From: Stemphylium vesicarium
Lineage: Eukaryota; Ascomycota; Dothideomycetes; Pleosporales; Pleosporaceae
Assembly (NCBI GenBank): GCA_004380135.1
Contig: QXCR01000128.1
Span: 20,351-84,350, forward strand
DNA length: 64,000 bases
Direction: 5' to 3'
Shown: piece after piece, positions 34,774 through 46,147 of the stretch
Position numbering within the stretch: position 1 is the first letter of the stretch
Layout of the letters: each line of letters opens with the position of its first letter
Position numbers and translations under genes: made by a program
Notes under the pieces: generated by a model
Seen by the model: only the letters and a program-made list of their open reading frames with translations
Told to the model about the DNA's origin: nothing
Databases searched by the model: none

Positions 34774-35856
34774 GATGAGAGCAAATGCAGGATATTGTCA
34801 GTTGAGTCAGTTGAGCGATTAGTGTGGGTGTGTTGAGAAGAAAGGAGCAGTGGGCGCGAAGAGGTAGGATTTATACCTAGGCGCCCGATCAAGTGAAGGA
34901 CATGGTTGGCAAAGGTTTGGTGCTACAAACACGTGAAATCGGTTGCTGCACACAGGAATGTGAATTGAGTCTTGGAATTTCACTGGCGATAAGGTTATGT
35001 ACATTTCTGTGGAGTTGGTTTCACCGCAAGGCAAGAGCGGCCGGCGCAGTGACGTATCACCAACATTGCGAGGTACCAAGTCCTATTGCGCTTGTATTCC
35101 GACATAACAGAACACTAGGAGACCCTTGTGATTTGTTCCATGTTCGTTTGAGGTAGTGCATTTCTTTCACCGATGTTACCGGAATTTCGCGGCAGGACTG
35201 CGATATGATTTCATATCTCAACATCATAGGGAAACCAGGTTAGCAAAGTCGTCTAGAATGATAAATTTCCCGACCGAAACCCAAATCGTGCATGATTACC
35301 TTGCCCTAGCGAATCTTTCTATATACTAAGCGATCACTGTAACTATTAAGCGCAAGGTGTTTAATCCATCTTAAGTCTACACGACGTAGGTTAAGCTCAA
35401 ATCTGTAAGCTATCGCTAGTCTTCTTCTAAGGATAGATCATCTTAATTCTCTCGCTATCTTTCCGTGTGGGCGCTATAGCCTACCTAGATCGTCCTTGGT
35501 GAATTGCATGGGTGGGTTAAAGTCCGGCCTACGCTTCTTCTAAAGCGCAAGCTGCACCCTTAGTAACTCGTCATCGTCGTGCTAGTACTGTGACATGATT
35601 GGGGGCGTAAGAATGGGAAGGGCAAGGAAATGGTCCGTGAGGAGATTCGTATCAAGTGAAGGCTGCCAATAGCACCGGGTACGGGCCACGTCGAGTCAAA
35701 AGCAAGCATGTAATGAGCAGGGCTGTCAATCAGCCGTAGGTCGAAGTGAATGTGCTTGATATAAGAGAAGAGCCTACTACCGTCAGCGTTACGAATCAGT
35801 TGATGATGTGCCGTCCCATGTAGTGGTTAGGGAACCGACCTTTCGTTTTCGAGAAG
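34774..35856. other. Intergenic with mild TA enrichment and a coding-like relic
   Basis: The part from about 35270 to 35470 is richer in TpA than its surroundings, as after mild RIP. A minus-strand stretch at about 35560-35820 is open for some 80 codons and reads LFSYIKHIHFDLRLIDSPAH; it looks like worn coding sequence, but I cannot name it. Confidence 0.35.
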
Positions 35857-37907
35857 CTACACTACTGTGACTGTTCGATTTTCGAAAGACGTAAAAAGAT
35901 TTTCTGCTGCCTCTTCGCCCTCAAGATAACCGTCGATAAGTACAACACGGCGAAAAATAGAGTCCTGATCATCTACAGCTGCTAGTACCAAGCCGCGAAA
36001 GTACCATTACGAGTCAACATCTGGTCTTATCAACATTGGAATACAAAACGCTTCCCTGGGCATGTCGTTCTTTGTATCGTAGATAATAGTGCTATCGGGC
36101 TGAATCCCATAGGGCAGAGTACTGGCTGTCTCGAGAGGCTGATAGATGTTGGGGTATCGGAAGCACTCCACCTCATGAGCATGGTGCATCATGCCTTTCC
36201 CTCTTTCCATGGCTGTGTGGACGCTCATCCAGTGGCCTCTCAAGGTAAGATGACCATTATTGACTATGCCCGTGTCTACGCCGCCTGTGACCTCTGCTGT
36301 TGCGGTGCAGTCCGGGAGGTCAACATACCATACTAGAGTAGGCCCAAAAGAATACCAATTCCACATTGCCAAGCCGTCCATTGAAGCCATGACCAAGAAG
36401 GTGCTCGGTATGAGTGCGGTCTAATACCGCCTTCCGTTCTATGCCAACACAACCCCATACGAAGGTCTTCAGCCCATAGTCCCGCAATATAGTAGTGGTG
36501 TTTTTCGTGAATGTATAGACGTAACGCAGAATTCATTTCATTCGCCAAGCCCGAAATGGCGACCAGCTTGTCCGATGGATATGTGAGGTTGCATTGGGTA
36601 TACGTTGACAACATCGTGTACCATTTGTAGAACAAACTTTGATATGTTCCTAGATCAAGAGGAATTTCGCGCACGCCAATTAGTGGCTTCCATAATCTCG
36701 ATTCTTCCCGAACGAAACGCTGAGCATCATGGTATATGGTCTTTTGATTGGTCTCAGACGCATGTTGTTCGTGGCGTTCCCAGTAGACTTGTTGGGCCCC
36801 GAAATGCACCGTTCGACGGGACAAGATGTGCTCTTGCAGACACCAACCGCGCTTTGTTGTGACGTTATCCTGGTCCCACGCTCTCAAAGCTGCTTCGTCT
36901 TCCCGTTCATGACGGAATGGCTTGGGTTGATCGTCTGCAGCATATGCAATGTGGAGGAGAGTCAGTACAGCCTTTGCCATATTCCGGTCATAAAAAAAGA
37001 CCCGAGTGATCGTCACTGCCAGCGACAGCTGAAATGGTTAGATAAGAGTTCTTGTAGACGTCTTGCATCATAGCAGCCTCAGTACGCCAATCATCTTGAG
37101 AGTCTTGGTAGATACAAAGAGCGTCTATCCAGATGTATCCAATCCCCAGCTGTGCTGTGACACTAATAGCATCGCGATTTGTTTTCGGGAGTGAGTAGAG
37201 GGGTAGACCAGCGCGTAACCTCCCGAAATTTGTCGTGATGAGGGACAATTTCTCCTGGATTGCCTTCTTCCCCCAACAATAAGAAAGTGCGGTATACGTT
37301 GGTCCTAGTCCAACCTCTCCCCTCAAAACCACACTGCACATGGCGGGGTTCTCAATGTTGTCGATTGCTAGAAGCCTAGTGGGCGAGAAGGTGCTGGAGG
37401 CTCTTACGCACTTCATATGCTTGGCCCTGCAATTATTATCCCAGTCCTTTATCAACATGCGCGTCTGTGGACCACTTGTGGTGTCATCCAGATCAATTGA
37501 TAGATTGTTGTCGCACTGATTTCCCTTGACTGGAAGCAAGGAAGCAGTCTCTTCCTCATACCCGCTACACCTCGTGTGTATAGTCAGGTGTGTATCGTGC
37601 ACTGTTACTCGAAAGGTTGTCAGGAAGCCATGGTGGTCGAATTGAAGTCGTCATCGTCAACTAAGACGAAGTAGTCACGCCCTGGTTTACACGGGACCGG
37701 CTGGTAAGCGTAAGTGCATAGCATGCATTGCTGAACACCAGATTGAAGCTAGGAATCTTTCGTACGGTGATGTCCGAAGACGTACTTTTCGATTTCGAAC
37801 CTGAGTCGACCAGCATCCTCTGGAAGAGGTGGCAGGGTTTCAAGACGAGGAGTGAGAGTGGGGTCTTTCATACCCTCGAGGCTGTACTTGCAAACGTCGC
37901 ATAACAT
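35857..37907 (-). pseudogene. HET (heterokaryon incompatibility) domain protein, multiply broken
   Basis: The start at 37907 (MLCDVCKYSLEGMKDP) has the CxxC and EYVFGHH-like N-terminus usual for HET proteins (here EIEKYVFGHHRT). The HET core is present: TYTALSYCWGKK, GIGYIWIDALCIYQDSQDDW, KNSYLTISAVAGSDDHSGLF, GWCLQEHILSRR, APSWSWA. The frame continues to TAG at 35857 with RGLVLAAVDD and RRVVLIDGYLEGEE. Five lesions: TAG 37749-37751; a one-base shift at about 37616-37632 (before LTTFRVTVHD); an extra T in a T7 run (36992-36998); a one-base loss at about 36388 (in WSWASMDG); TAA 36007-36009. Functional HET proteins trigger cell death on fusion of unlike hyphae. This copy cannot make a full protein. 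Confidence 0.8.
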
Positions 37908-38603
37908 GTCGCCAGGAGTCTGTTCAAACAAAGTGGTCTGGGTACTTGTGTTCAATAGAGGAAACAAGTATGTATAACTCTGCAAGGTACAAATAGTGGA
38001 AGAAGATGAAGAAGCGACATGACGAAGAAATTGGTGTGAGGGGGGCAAATTTAGGTAGGCTGAAGATGCGGCACAGTAATGGGTTGGGGGACTGGAGCTT
38101 GTTCTGGCGAAACGCGGGGTTCCGCCTGCCGATAGGTTGTCGCGACACAACGCGCCTCTCTTCCGTCTTCTCTCAATATGGCACGACCACGACCTCAGAA
38201 ACCTCAACAAGCCTCGTGCGCAGCGCTATAGTGGATATCAAGTTGGTCATATCATGAGAAAGACCTTGTGACACTTGTGTTTGTGTCTACAGTCTTTGGT
38301 GGTTGATTTGAGGGATTCCCCCTCGCCTCCAGGCCAAATGCACACGCACACTTGACTGCATGTCGCAATTTATAGCGATTAGCTAATATTTAGCATCCTC
38401 GCGAGCTCCTTAGTCGACAGACGGTGTATACGAGATGAATGCGACATGCAGCTGCTATAGTCGGGATGGCTGCTTGCGCCCATTCCAATCATAATGACGA
38501 CACGACATGCGACACCTGCTTGGACGACGCCTTATAGAAGCAGCTCCCGCCACACAGGACAGACTTCATATACACCTAACCTCTGACCCAGACTATACTC
38601 ACC
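37908..38603. other. Divergent promoter region
   Basis: Between the HET relic and the SDR gene. No gene supported. Confidence 0.45.
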
Positions 38604-39792
38604 ATGGAAACCATCAAGAAAGCAATGGGCAGCGCCTTTGACCCCAACACCGACATTCCCGATCTAAGTGGAAAGGTGCGAATCTCTCCTATGCCATTGC
38701 ATTCGCATACTAACTTGGCTACAGGTGTATGTAGTCACAGGTGGCTCCGCTGGCATCGGCTACGGCATCGTCGCCCATCTCCTCCAACACAACCCCGCCA
38801 AGATCTACCTCCTCTCCAACAAGGAGCAGCACGCCGACGAAGCCCAGGAAGCGCTCAAGGAATGGGGCGACATAAGCAAGGTTGAATGGCGAAAGTGCAA
38901 CCTCGAAGACCTCAAGCAGGTGGACAAGGTAGCCAAGTCGCTGGCAAAGGAGTTGGACCGGCTTGACGCCTTGGTTTGCAATGCCGGCCTGGGTGTTGGC
39001 GTATACAACGAGACGCCCGATGGTATCGACAGCCACATGCAAGTCAACATATTCTCGCAGGCCCACCTCACCCTCATGCTTCTGCCCATCCTACAGAAGA
39101 CGCCCGACTCGCGTATCGTACATCAGTCGTCCGACCTCCACAAGGGTGCCGATTCGAGCATGAAGTTTGAGTCGATGGATGAAATCAACAAGGACATTGG
39201 TGCCATGAAGCTCTACAATCGGACAAAGCTGGCACAGATTCTCTTCCTGCGCGAGCTCCACTCGCGCATTGCAGCTGGCGAATTCGGACAGGTCACTCAG
39301 AGCACGGGAATGCCATGGATCAACGCAACACACCCCGGTGGGGTGGTGACAGATCAACAAGATCAGGCTGTTGAGGCGTACGGTACGGCTGGAAAGGCTG
39401 GCGTAAAGGCAGTGCGACCTTTTATGAAGGATCCGGTGACTCAAGGTTGTCGACCTGCACTATTTGCCGCGGCATCGCTAGACATTGCGAAAGATCAGAT
39501 CCAGGTGAGTCAGAGAGCATTCAACCCGAGCGGCCATTCGCAACAACATCTCTATCTGGCCTCTCCCGAAGTTGTGCCGAGATAGTACTGGGAGCAGGTT
39601 TGATGCGGGCAACCACGCTAACTTTACTAGAACTCGTATATCGTTCCTGACAAGAAGGTGCAAGAGCCGTCGAAGCAGGCCCAGGACGAAAAGCTACAAC
39701 GAAACCTATGGAGGCTGACAAAGGAAGTGCTGGAGTCGAGGCTGGGTGCCCTTCCGTACGAGATGAAGACTGAAGTTGTGAACACTGCCTAG
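38604..39792 (+). CDS. Short-chain dehydrogenase/reductase (SDR)
   Basis: Exons 38604-38675, 38725-39504 and 39631-39792 give 337 residues; introns are GT-AG and phase 0. The cofactor motif VYVVTGGSAGIGYGI begins right after the first intron, CNAGLG follows, and the active-site Tyr-x3-Lys is in MKLYNRTKLAQI, with a Ser in RIVHQSSDLH. The C-terminus after the last intron reads NSYIVPDKKVQEPSKQ and ends EVVNTA. Without splicing, the frame from exon 2 would stop at 39585 and lose this tail. Members of this branch (similar to retinol dehydrogenases and WWOX-like reductases) reduce carbonyls with NADPH; the substrate is unknown. Confidence 0.88.
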
Positions 39793-40303
39793 ATCCGAGT
39801 GTGGGTATCAGACCAATGCCAGCGTCGAACTTTAGGCAAACACATCTGCTTTACCGTAGATTACAATGATGGAAACATTCTTTTCTCAACTTATTTGATG
39901 CCTGCTAGCATGAGTGACGTGCCAGCGAGCTGCGTCACATTTCCACTGGCAAACAACCTATCTCGTCTTGAGGACGAGCATCCGCACTTGAAAAGCGTAT
40001 ACAGCGTCTGTTTCCACTAACTATCACCGGCTTATACAATGATGACCGTTGGAAATCTCCGCTTGTACTTCGAAGGGCGTGTTATCTCGAATGCAACCCC
40101 GCTAACGTCATTTGCACCAAGTGGGTCGCTCCCAAGAGCTCAACCAACGCATAGGTAATGAAGATGTATTTATTTCGCCAGCACCACGCTCCAGTCATCC
40201 ATCGAAATAATCCACACCTCTTCAAACCATCTTCATCAGCACACTGGACATATACCACAATTGCGTCATTCAAAAGCCCATCCTTCCTTCCCAACCACCC
40301 AAC
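39793..40303. other. Intergenic
   Basis: Between the SDR and haloacid dehalogenase genes. No gene seen. Confidence 0.5.
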
Positions 40304-41035
40304 ATGGCCAAACTTACCGACTTCAAACTCCTCTCCTTCGATGTCTATGGCACTCTCATAGACTGGGAAGCTGGTGCTTTGACTGCCTTGGAGCCTCATC
40401 TTAAGAAATCTGGCCAAGAGAATATGGGGCGCAAACACATTCTGCAAGTCATGCACAAGATCGAGGCCCGTGTCGAACGAGAACATGGTCACCTCAAGTA
40501 CTCAGAGGTGCTCACCATGGTCCTCCCTGAACTGTGTGAGCAATTGGGATTAGAAAAGCCGAGTGAAGAAGAGAGCAAGAAGTTTGGAGCGAGCATCGGG
40601 GACTGGCCTGGCTTCGCTGACATTCCGTCGGCGCTGGAGCGGTTGTCCAAATTTTACAAATTGGTCGTTCTGTCCAACGTTGACCACGATTCATTCAAGA
40701 GGGGAAATGCGAACGGGCTCAAGGGATACAAGTTCGATGCTGTATACACCGCGCAAGACGTTGGGTCTTACAAGCCAGACCTCAGGAATTTTGAATACAT
40801 GCTCAAGCACGTCAAAGAAGAGTTCGGAGTAGAAAAGCACGAGGTTCTGCAAACGGCGCAGTCCCAATACCACGACCACCACCCAGCGAAGGACATGGGC
40901 ATGAAGAGTTCCTGGATCTACAGACCAGGGGCTGTTATGGGTAACCGCGATGACCCCGTTTACACCTGGAAATTCGATACGCTGGCGGAAATGGCGGATG
41001 CCGTTGAGAAGGAATTCGGTGCGCAGGGGAAATGA
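40304..41035 (+). CDS. Type II haloacid dehalogenase-like hydrolase (HAD)
   Basis: An intronless frame of 243 residues with a good start context (caacATGg). HAD motif I is LLSFDVYGTLIDWE with nucleophile Asp13; motif II is KLVVLSNVDHDSF; motif III Lys is in GSYKPDLRNFEYML; the motif IV region reads AQSQYHDHHPAKDMGMKSSW. These and the length fit fungal type II haloacid dehalogenases (L-2-haloacid dehalogenase fold, alpha-helical cap). Bacterial members release halide from 2-haloacids; the natural substrate of fungal copies is usually unknown, so activity should be called HAD-like hydrolase. It lies in tandem with the SDR upstream, but a joint pathway is not shown. Confidence 0.88.
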   Translation: MAKLTDFKLLSFDVYGTLIDWEAGALTALEPHLKKSGQENMGRKHILQVMHKIEARVEREHGHLKYSEVLTMVLPELCEQLGLEKPSEEESKKFGASIGDWPGFADIPSALERLSKFYKLVVLSNVDHDSFKRGNANGLKGYKFDAVYTAQDVGSYKPDLRNFEYMLKHVKEEFGVEKHEVLQTAQSQYHDHHPAKDMGMKSSWIYRPGAVMGNRDDPVYTWKFDTLAEMADAVEKEFGAQGK

Positions 41036-41807
41036 AGGCGACGGAAATGGTCTAGGAACAGCATGGTGAGATAAGAAAAGCACTAGCGTGTCAATAAAAT
41101 CTTGGTCTATTCCCGAGGAATGAATTACAAATGCTTAGCCTCGAATGTGGAGGCCTTCCTCGGAGGCAGAATATTGGCCGCTCGAGGCACGCTTGTTGGT
41201 TGACTGTACGCTAGTGTTGCGGGGTGCAGGCCTGGAGATGGCTTCGCCCTCTCCATGTGCAGGAGGAACGGTCACACGCCTCCCCGCATGGTTCTCCACT
41301 TTCAATGAATATTCCTGCGCCCTGATACTGTATTGAACGCATCTGTGGGAGGACAAAGTATAATCAGGGCAGTGCACAAGCTCCGATTGCGCTGTGATGC
41401 CGAGCCGCCATTGTAGTGACACGTCCGATAAGCCAAGAAACTCAACCCATAGTCTCGGTTTAGGTTGAAGCGAAATACATGGGATAAAATTTCTTCGCTG
41501 GAGTAAGCGTCGGAGGCGGTAGAGGGTCCAAGTTCGCAGCAAGGCTCGAACACCCATGTTCGCCCCAGATCCTGACTCGAATCAGGAGCTAACGGGCCTC
41601 GGCAACGTCATTATCGCCGGCCACGTGCTCAATCTCAACCTTCAACACCAACAAACGTCCCCATCGCATACTCTCAACCGCCCCAACTAGCGCCAATACG
41701 ACTTAGCTGGGCCCCAGATTACCCGTGGGAGCAGTTACATCGCGTCTATACCCCCGCAGTCTCTCCGCTATCCGCTGCCGGTAGCGCGCTTCGGCATACC
41801 TGGACAC
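41036..41807. other. Intergenic with an unresolved minus-strand frame
   Basis: A 140-codon minus-strand frame (41135-41557) ends in a hydrophilic Ser/Arg-rich tail. It has no domain or signal peptide and I do not call it a gene. The region also holds the carboxylesterase promoter. Confidence 0.4.
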
Positions 41808-43634
41808 ATGGCGGACCGACTACCTGCACCGTCAGCGGCAGCACCACCGGAGGAAGAGAGCACTATGAAAGCAAACCATTTCTCCTCGCGATGGCTGAAG
41901 AAAAGGCTAGCCATCATCATGATTTTCTCCGGTAGCACCGTTTTGCTCTTTTGGTATTTTGGCGCTTTCACCTATGCCAGGCCATATCACCCGCCAGCCC
42001 AACCACTGCCAGGAACGCCACAACAACCGAGCGACCCGGGCCATGATACACCTGATCACTCACTTATCGTCACGCTGCCAGAATATGGCAGCTTCCAGGG
42101 CACGAAGATGGTGATGGGCCTGCTGAAGACTGAGACTCTCAGTCAGCCAGTAGACGCATGGTTGAATGTGGAGTACTCTACTCAGCCTGTTGGAGAAGGG
42201 CGATTCAAGCCCGTCACTTGGCCAGCGCCTTTCGACGGTACTAAGGATGCGACCACCAACGGACCCGCCTGCTTCCAGAACATGTATGGGTCACTGGGAC
42301 AATCTGAAGCTTGCCTCACTATCAACGTTTACCGACCGTCTGGCGTTCCTATGGACCAGAAGCTACCATCTCTGGTCTTCTTGCACGGTGGATCTTTCGT
42401 CTCGGGCTCTCACAAGAGCTTTGATGGTGCTCTGTTTGTTGGGAAGAGCACAGAGCCTCTGATGGTGGTCACCGTGCAGTATCGCCTTGGTGCGTTGGGC
42501 ACGCTACCTGCCAAGTTTATGGAAGAGGAAGGTCTCCTGAATTTGGGCATTCGAGACCAAAAGATGGCATTGGAGTTTCTCCAAAAGTACATTGGTGACT
42601 TTGGAGGCGACAAGGACCAAATCACACTCAGCGGTCAGAGTGCCGGTGGGCATGCTGTCGGTATTCACCTTTTCCACAACTACGGAGAGGATACCGGCAA
42701 GCCACTGTTCAGCAAGGCCGCCATTTCATCCGGCTCACCAACTGCACGTGCCTTCCCAGGCGTCGATTATCCACTCTACCAACGTCAAGTTGCGGACTTC
42801 CTGGATTACCTCAACTGTCCTGACACTCCCAACGCGGCTGCTCTCGAGTGCCTTCAAAACTCTGAAGTCGATGATATCCAGTTCATGTCATCGTCCATCT
42901 ACAATGCGCATAACTACAACATCACATGGCCCTGGCAGCCCGTGTCTCCAGGTCCTCTCTTTGAAAAGCGTGGCTCTACATCTGGCGAAGACGGGACTTT
43001 CTTCAAGGTTCCCCTGCTCATCTCTTCCACCACCGACGAGGGCAAAGCGTTTGCTCCACAAGACCTACGTACAGATGCAGAGTTCCTCACCTTTTGGAAG
43101 ACTCTGTCCCCTGGACTGACACCCGAGGACCTTGCCGACCTGGAGGTTCTGTACCCAAACACGAGCCCTGACCCTGGCACACTGGGATATGTTTCCGATC
43201 AGTTCGAGCGCGTCTCTGCTGCATATGCAGACTACTCCTACATCTGCCCTGTCCAGGACACTGCTGTTCACCTCTCTTCCGCCTCTGCACCCGTGTTCAA
43301 GGCGCGCTGGAATACGCCCAACTGGGCTCCAACCTACAGGGGCGTGCCTCATGCGAGTGATGCTCCTTACTTCAATGGCCAGGCCAACACACAATTCCCG
43401 GAGATTTCAGATCTCTACAGTGCCTACTGGGCGAGTTTTGTCGTCAGCGGGGACCCTAATACGTATAGCGTCGCCAACGCGGCAGTCTGGGAGAAATATG
43501 AGGGCGCTGGGACTCGGCAACTGGTAGTTAGCCCTCCAGCGCAAGGTGGAGCGATAATGGAGGGTGAGGCAATCAGGATAGAGCAGTGTGCTTGGTGGAG
43601 GGACCCAGAGAGGGCCACTAGATTGAACAAGTAG
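41808..43634 (+). CDS. Membrane-anchored type B carboxylesterase (alpha/beta hydrolase)
   Basis: An intronless frame of 608 residues. A short cytosolic N-terminus is followed by one membrane helix (LAIIMIFSGSTVLLFWYFGA, about residues 34-53), predicting a type II membrane protein with the catalytic domain outside or in the lumen. The carboxylesterase/lipase type B marks are ACLTINVYRPSG, the oxyanion segment FLHGGSFVSGSH and the nucleophile elbow LSGQSAGGHAV with Ser278. The acid residue probably lies in SSTTDEGKAF and the His in YRGVPHASDAPYF. Such enzymes cleave carboxylic esters; no specific substrate can be deduced. The membrane anchor is unusual, since many fungal members are secreted with a cleaved signal peptide. 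Confidence 0.88.
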   Translation: MADRLPAPSAAAPPEEESTMKANHFSSRWLKKRLAIIMIFSGSTVLLFWYFGAFTYARPYHPPAQPLPGTPQQPSDPGHDTPDHSLIVTLPEYGSFQGTKMVMGLLKTETLSQPVDAWLNVEYSTQPVGEGRFKPVTWPAPFDGTKDATTNGPACFQNMYGSLGQSEACLTINVYRPSGVPMDQKLPSLVFLHGGSFVSGSHKSFDGALFVGKSTEPLMVVTVQYRLGALGTLPAKFMEEEGLLNLGIRDQKMALEFLQKYIGDFGGDKDQITLSGQSAGGHAVGIHLFHNYGEDTGKPLFSKAAISSGSPTARAFPGVDYPLYQRQVADFLDYLNCPDTPNAAALECLQNSEVDDIQFMSSSIYNAHNYNITWPWQPVSPGPLFEKRGSTSGEDGTFFKVPLLISSTTDEGKAFAPQDLRTDAEFLTFWKTLSPGLTPEDLADLEVLYPNTSPDPGTLGYVSDQFERVSAAYADYSYICPVQDTAVHLSSASAPVFKARWNTPNWAPTYRGVPHASDAPYFNGQANTQFPEISDLYSAYWASFVVSGDPNTYSVANAAVWEKYEGAGTRQLVVSPPAQGGAIMEGEAIRIEQCAWWRDPERATRLNK

Positions 43635-44451
43635 GCTCATACAGCTCGCTCCCAGGGTTGGGATGAACATAAGAAATTTGTGAAAGTTACCATGAACTCG
43701 AAGCCCGATTCTATTGTATCAAGTATATGTGCCTCTCCACTGCTCCGGTGATCGCAGAGTTGTCACATGTCGTACCAACCGCGTCCAACCTGCTAGTGAC
43801 ATTATATCACTTGAAGTCGAATGTGAGTGGTCTCCTTGCGATCTAAACTTGAAGATTCAGTCCAATTGACTCTAGCAGCTCTCTATTAATCTACCAATTG
43901 AATCCTGGATTGATGCGTTCCATCTTGTCGTGGTCGTGGGTCTGGGTGGCTTGGCAGCGAGCCTGCGCCTCCTTCAGCCAATCAATAGCGAATGCTGGAT
44001 ACCAAAGCCCAAGGTCACAAAACTGAGAAGCTGTTTCTATATTGCACGATCGACTGTTTTTCGTCATTTGGGGCATTCGCTAGTGTGAAAGCCTCGGATG
44101 CTTACCTCCTACTTGCTCACAAGGTATGGCCACAGATCGCTACCAATGCCACAGTTGGAACACGATCATCTGGATCATGAAGTAACTGTACCCAGATTAG
44201 CGACGCTGTGAACGAAGCAAACTGCTGTGAAACACCTGCCATCGATACAGTGAATTAATGTTGCCCATAGACTCCAGTATAAGAAGCGCCGACTCTTCGC
44301 GAAGTTCCATTTCTCATTTCTCATCATCACTATCCATTTTTCTTCATCAACACCACTCGCAACAACAACCAAATTCGCAAATAGAGTGATATCAGGAAGG
44401 GATCGTGTCGCGGCTGGTAACCAAATCAGCGACCTTGAAGCCGGCCAATCG
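43635..44451. other. Intergenic with a short coding-like fragment
   Basis: On the minus strand at about 43891-44040 the translation FCDLGLWYPAFAIDWLKEAQ continues to a stop at 43891 and looks like a genuine C-terminus, but no upstream exon is visible. Otherwise empty. Confidence 0.3.
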
Positions 44452-45746
44452 ATGGAAGCCCTCATCGCAGATATCACGTGCGCAAACTGGCGGACCAATG
44501 GAGGTTCCAATAGCACTATTCTTGAAGTCCGTCGGCTACCGCACTACAACGAGCCCAAATACATTTGGGAACTCTTCGAGGAGGACGAAGATATCATCGT
44601 AGACATCTACACGGTAAAGCGCAACCGGAATGGTATGGCATGGGTTCATTTCAAAACGCAGACGGATGCCCAGCGCATGAGGAACAAGTACGACCAACAT
44701 CGCTTTGGCCCAAATGGCCAGAAGGTCGGTGTCGAGGTTCTGCCTGAAGAGGGACTGCCTTTTCTCAACGGTGATACCGAGAGCTTTCTGCGTTACTCGG
44801 ATACCCTGCTTTCTGAAGATCCTTCTCTGGCTACCTCCACTGTGAGGGTATCTCAACTACCCCCAAGCAACCCCTTGTCCAACATCTCGCAGATGGTGGA
44901 AGAGATCAACTGGGAAAACCCCGATGATGGCTATGACTTGGACGAAGAGCACGAGCCTGACGGGATGACGCGCAGGCAGATCGTTCAGAAGGATGACGTG
45001 CCAAGCGATGTTCTCCTCCAACTTCACTCCGTGTGCAACGCCATTTCCTTTCGACAGGAGTTCAACGGCCGGTATTGGAAGAATGACACCCTACATGTCG
45101 ACTTCTGTTCAGATGCCGCGTTCGAGGAGTTCGAGCGCAAAAAGGCTGCCTAAGAGAGCACAAAGCTTTTCATGACGAATGTGCGCGGCACGAGCAAGGA
45201 AAAAGTCCGCCAAGCATTCCATCCCATTGTTGTGAACAATGTTCAACTTGTCGATGGCGGCTTCGCTCTCGTATTCCTGGCTGTTTCAGACGCAGTCAAT
45301 ATCCTTGACAAGTTCAGCGGCGACATCAAATTGCGGAGCGGCAAGAAGATCTACCCAATGCGTTCCAAGACAAGAAGGATGCTGCAGCCATCGATAGGGC
45401 TCGCATCGAAAAGCGGAACACGCAATCGCTAGGAGCTGGAGATAATTCGGACATTGGTGGCCTGGTGTCGCGCACTGCGGAGATGGCAATGGCCCCAAAG
45501 CGCGTTCGGGTTAAGCTCGCCAATCTCCCTCGGAACGCGACGGAGTGGGATGTTCAGAACCTGTTCAAAGGCTTCCCTCTTTGTGAAAACGTGACGTTGA
45601 AGGCGGGGTATGGCTTTGTTGTGGTCGCGTCGGAGGCTGAGGCTCAGCGGGCAGTGGCGGCGCTGAACAAGTGCATTGTTTGGGGAACGGCGGTAACGGT
45701 CAATCTGGCAGTTGCGTATGTAGGCGGCTTCTGCCTGTGTAGGTAG
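44452..45746 (+). pseudogene. RNA-binding protein with RRM-like domains, broken by a stop and a frameshift
   Basis: The frame from ATG 44452 (MEALIADITCANWRTNGG) encodes an RRM-like fold: TILEVRRLPHYNEPKYIWEL, later GMAWVHFKTQTDAQRMRNKY. A second RRM-like part follows after STVRVSQLPPSNP. At 45151-45153 an in-frame TAA interrupts; the same frame continues with ESTKLFMTNVRGTSKEKVRQ. Near 45363-45373 a one-base shift moves the frame to KKDAAAIDRARIEKRNTQSL, which then carries a third RRM (RVRVKLANLPRNATEWDVQN, then GYGFVVVASEAEAQRAVAAL). No GT-AG pair could remove the stop or restore frame. Both halves look like well-kept RRMs, so the gene was probably lost recently. The family (three RRMs in about 430 residues) is not identified. 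Confidence 0.65.
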
Positions 45747-46147
45747 GCTGCAAAGGCGATTTCCAATTCCAATTTCAAGTTATTTCCAAGCAAAGATAAA
45801 CAGTCTTGTGACTTATAACGCAGTGCCTACCTAGGTGAGACCATAGCGAGCCTGGTATTTACTTGTCCATTGATGCTGACAGATCTCACCGTTCACCTCC
45901 AGGCAACCACGAAAGATCACCGGCACAGAATTGGAAAGCCACACCACAGTGATTGATCATAAGCCATCGGTCCATCGCGCTATGGTGCTCCGACTTCCCG
46001 CGCGTTGTGCCGTTCCTCGTCTGACAATCTCAGCAGGGTGCCGGTAAATACTCGTGTGACGGGGAAACATTTAAATCTCCGATATCTCCAGGTGTAGCTC
46101 GACAGATCCTGCAGTATCATCTGAGTTCATACGCCATCGAAAAACCT
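45747..46147. other. Intergenic
   Basis: Short gap between the RRM relic and the hydrolase gene. No gene seen. Confidence 0.5.

Noticed and set aside
41135..41557. 140-codon minus-strand frame
   Set aside because: No domain, no signal peptide, no clear splice model; kept only as a note in the intergenic entry.
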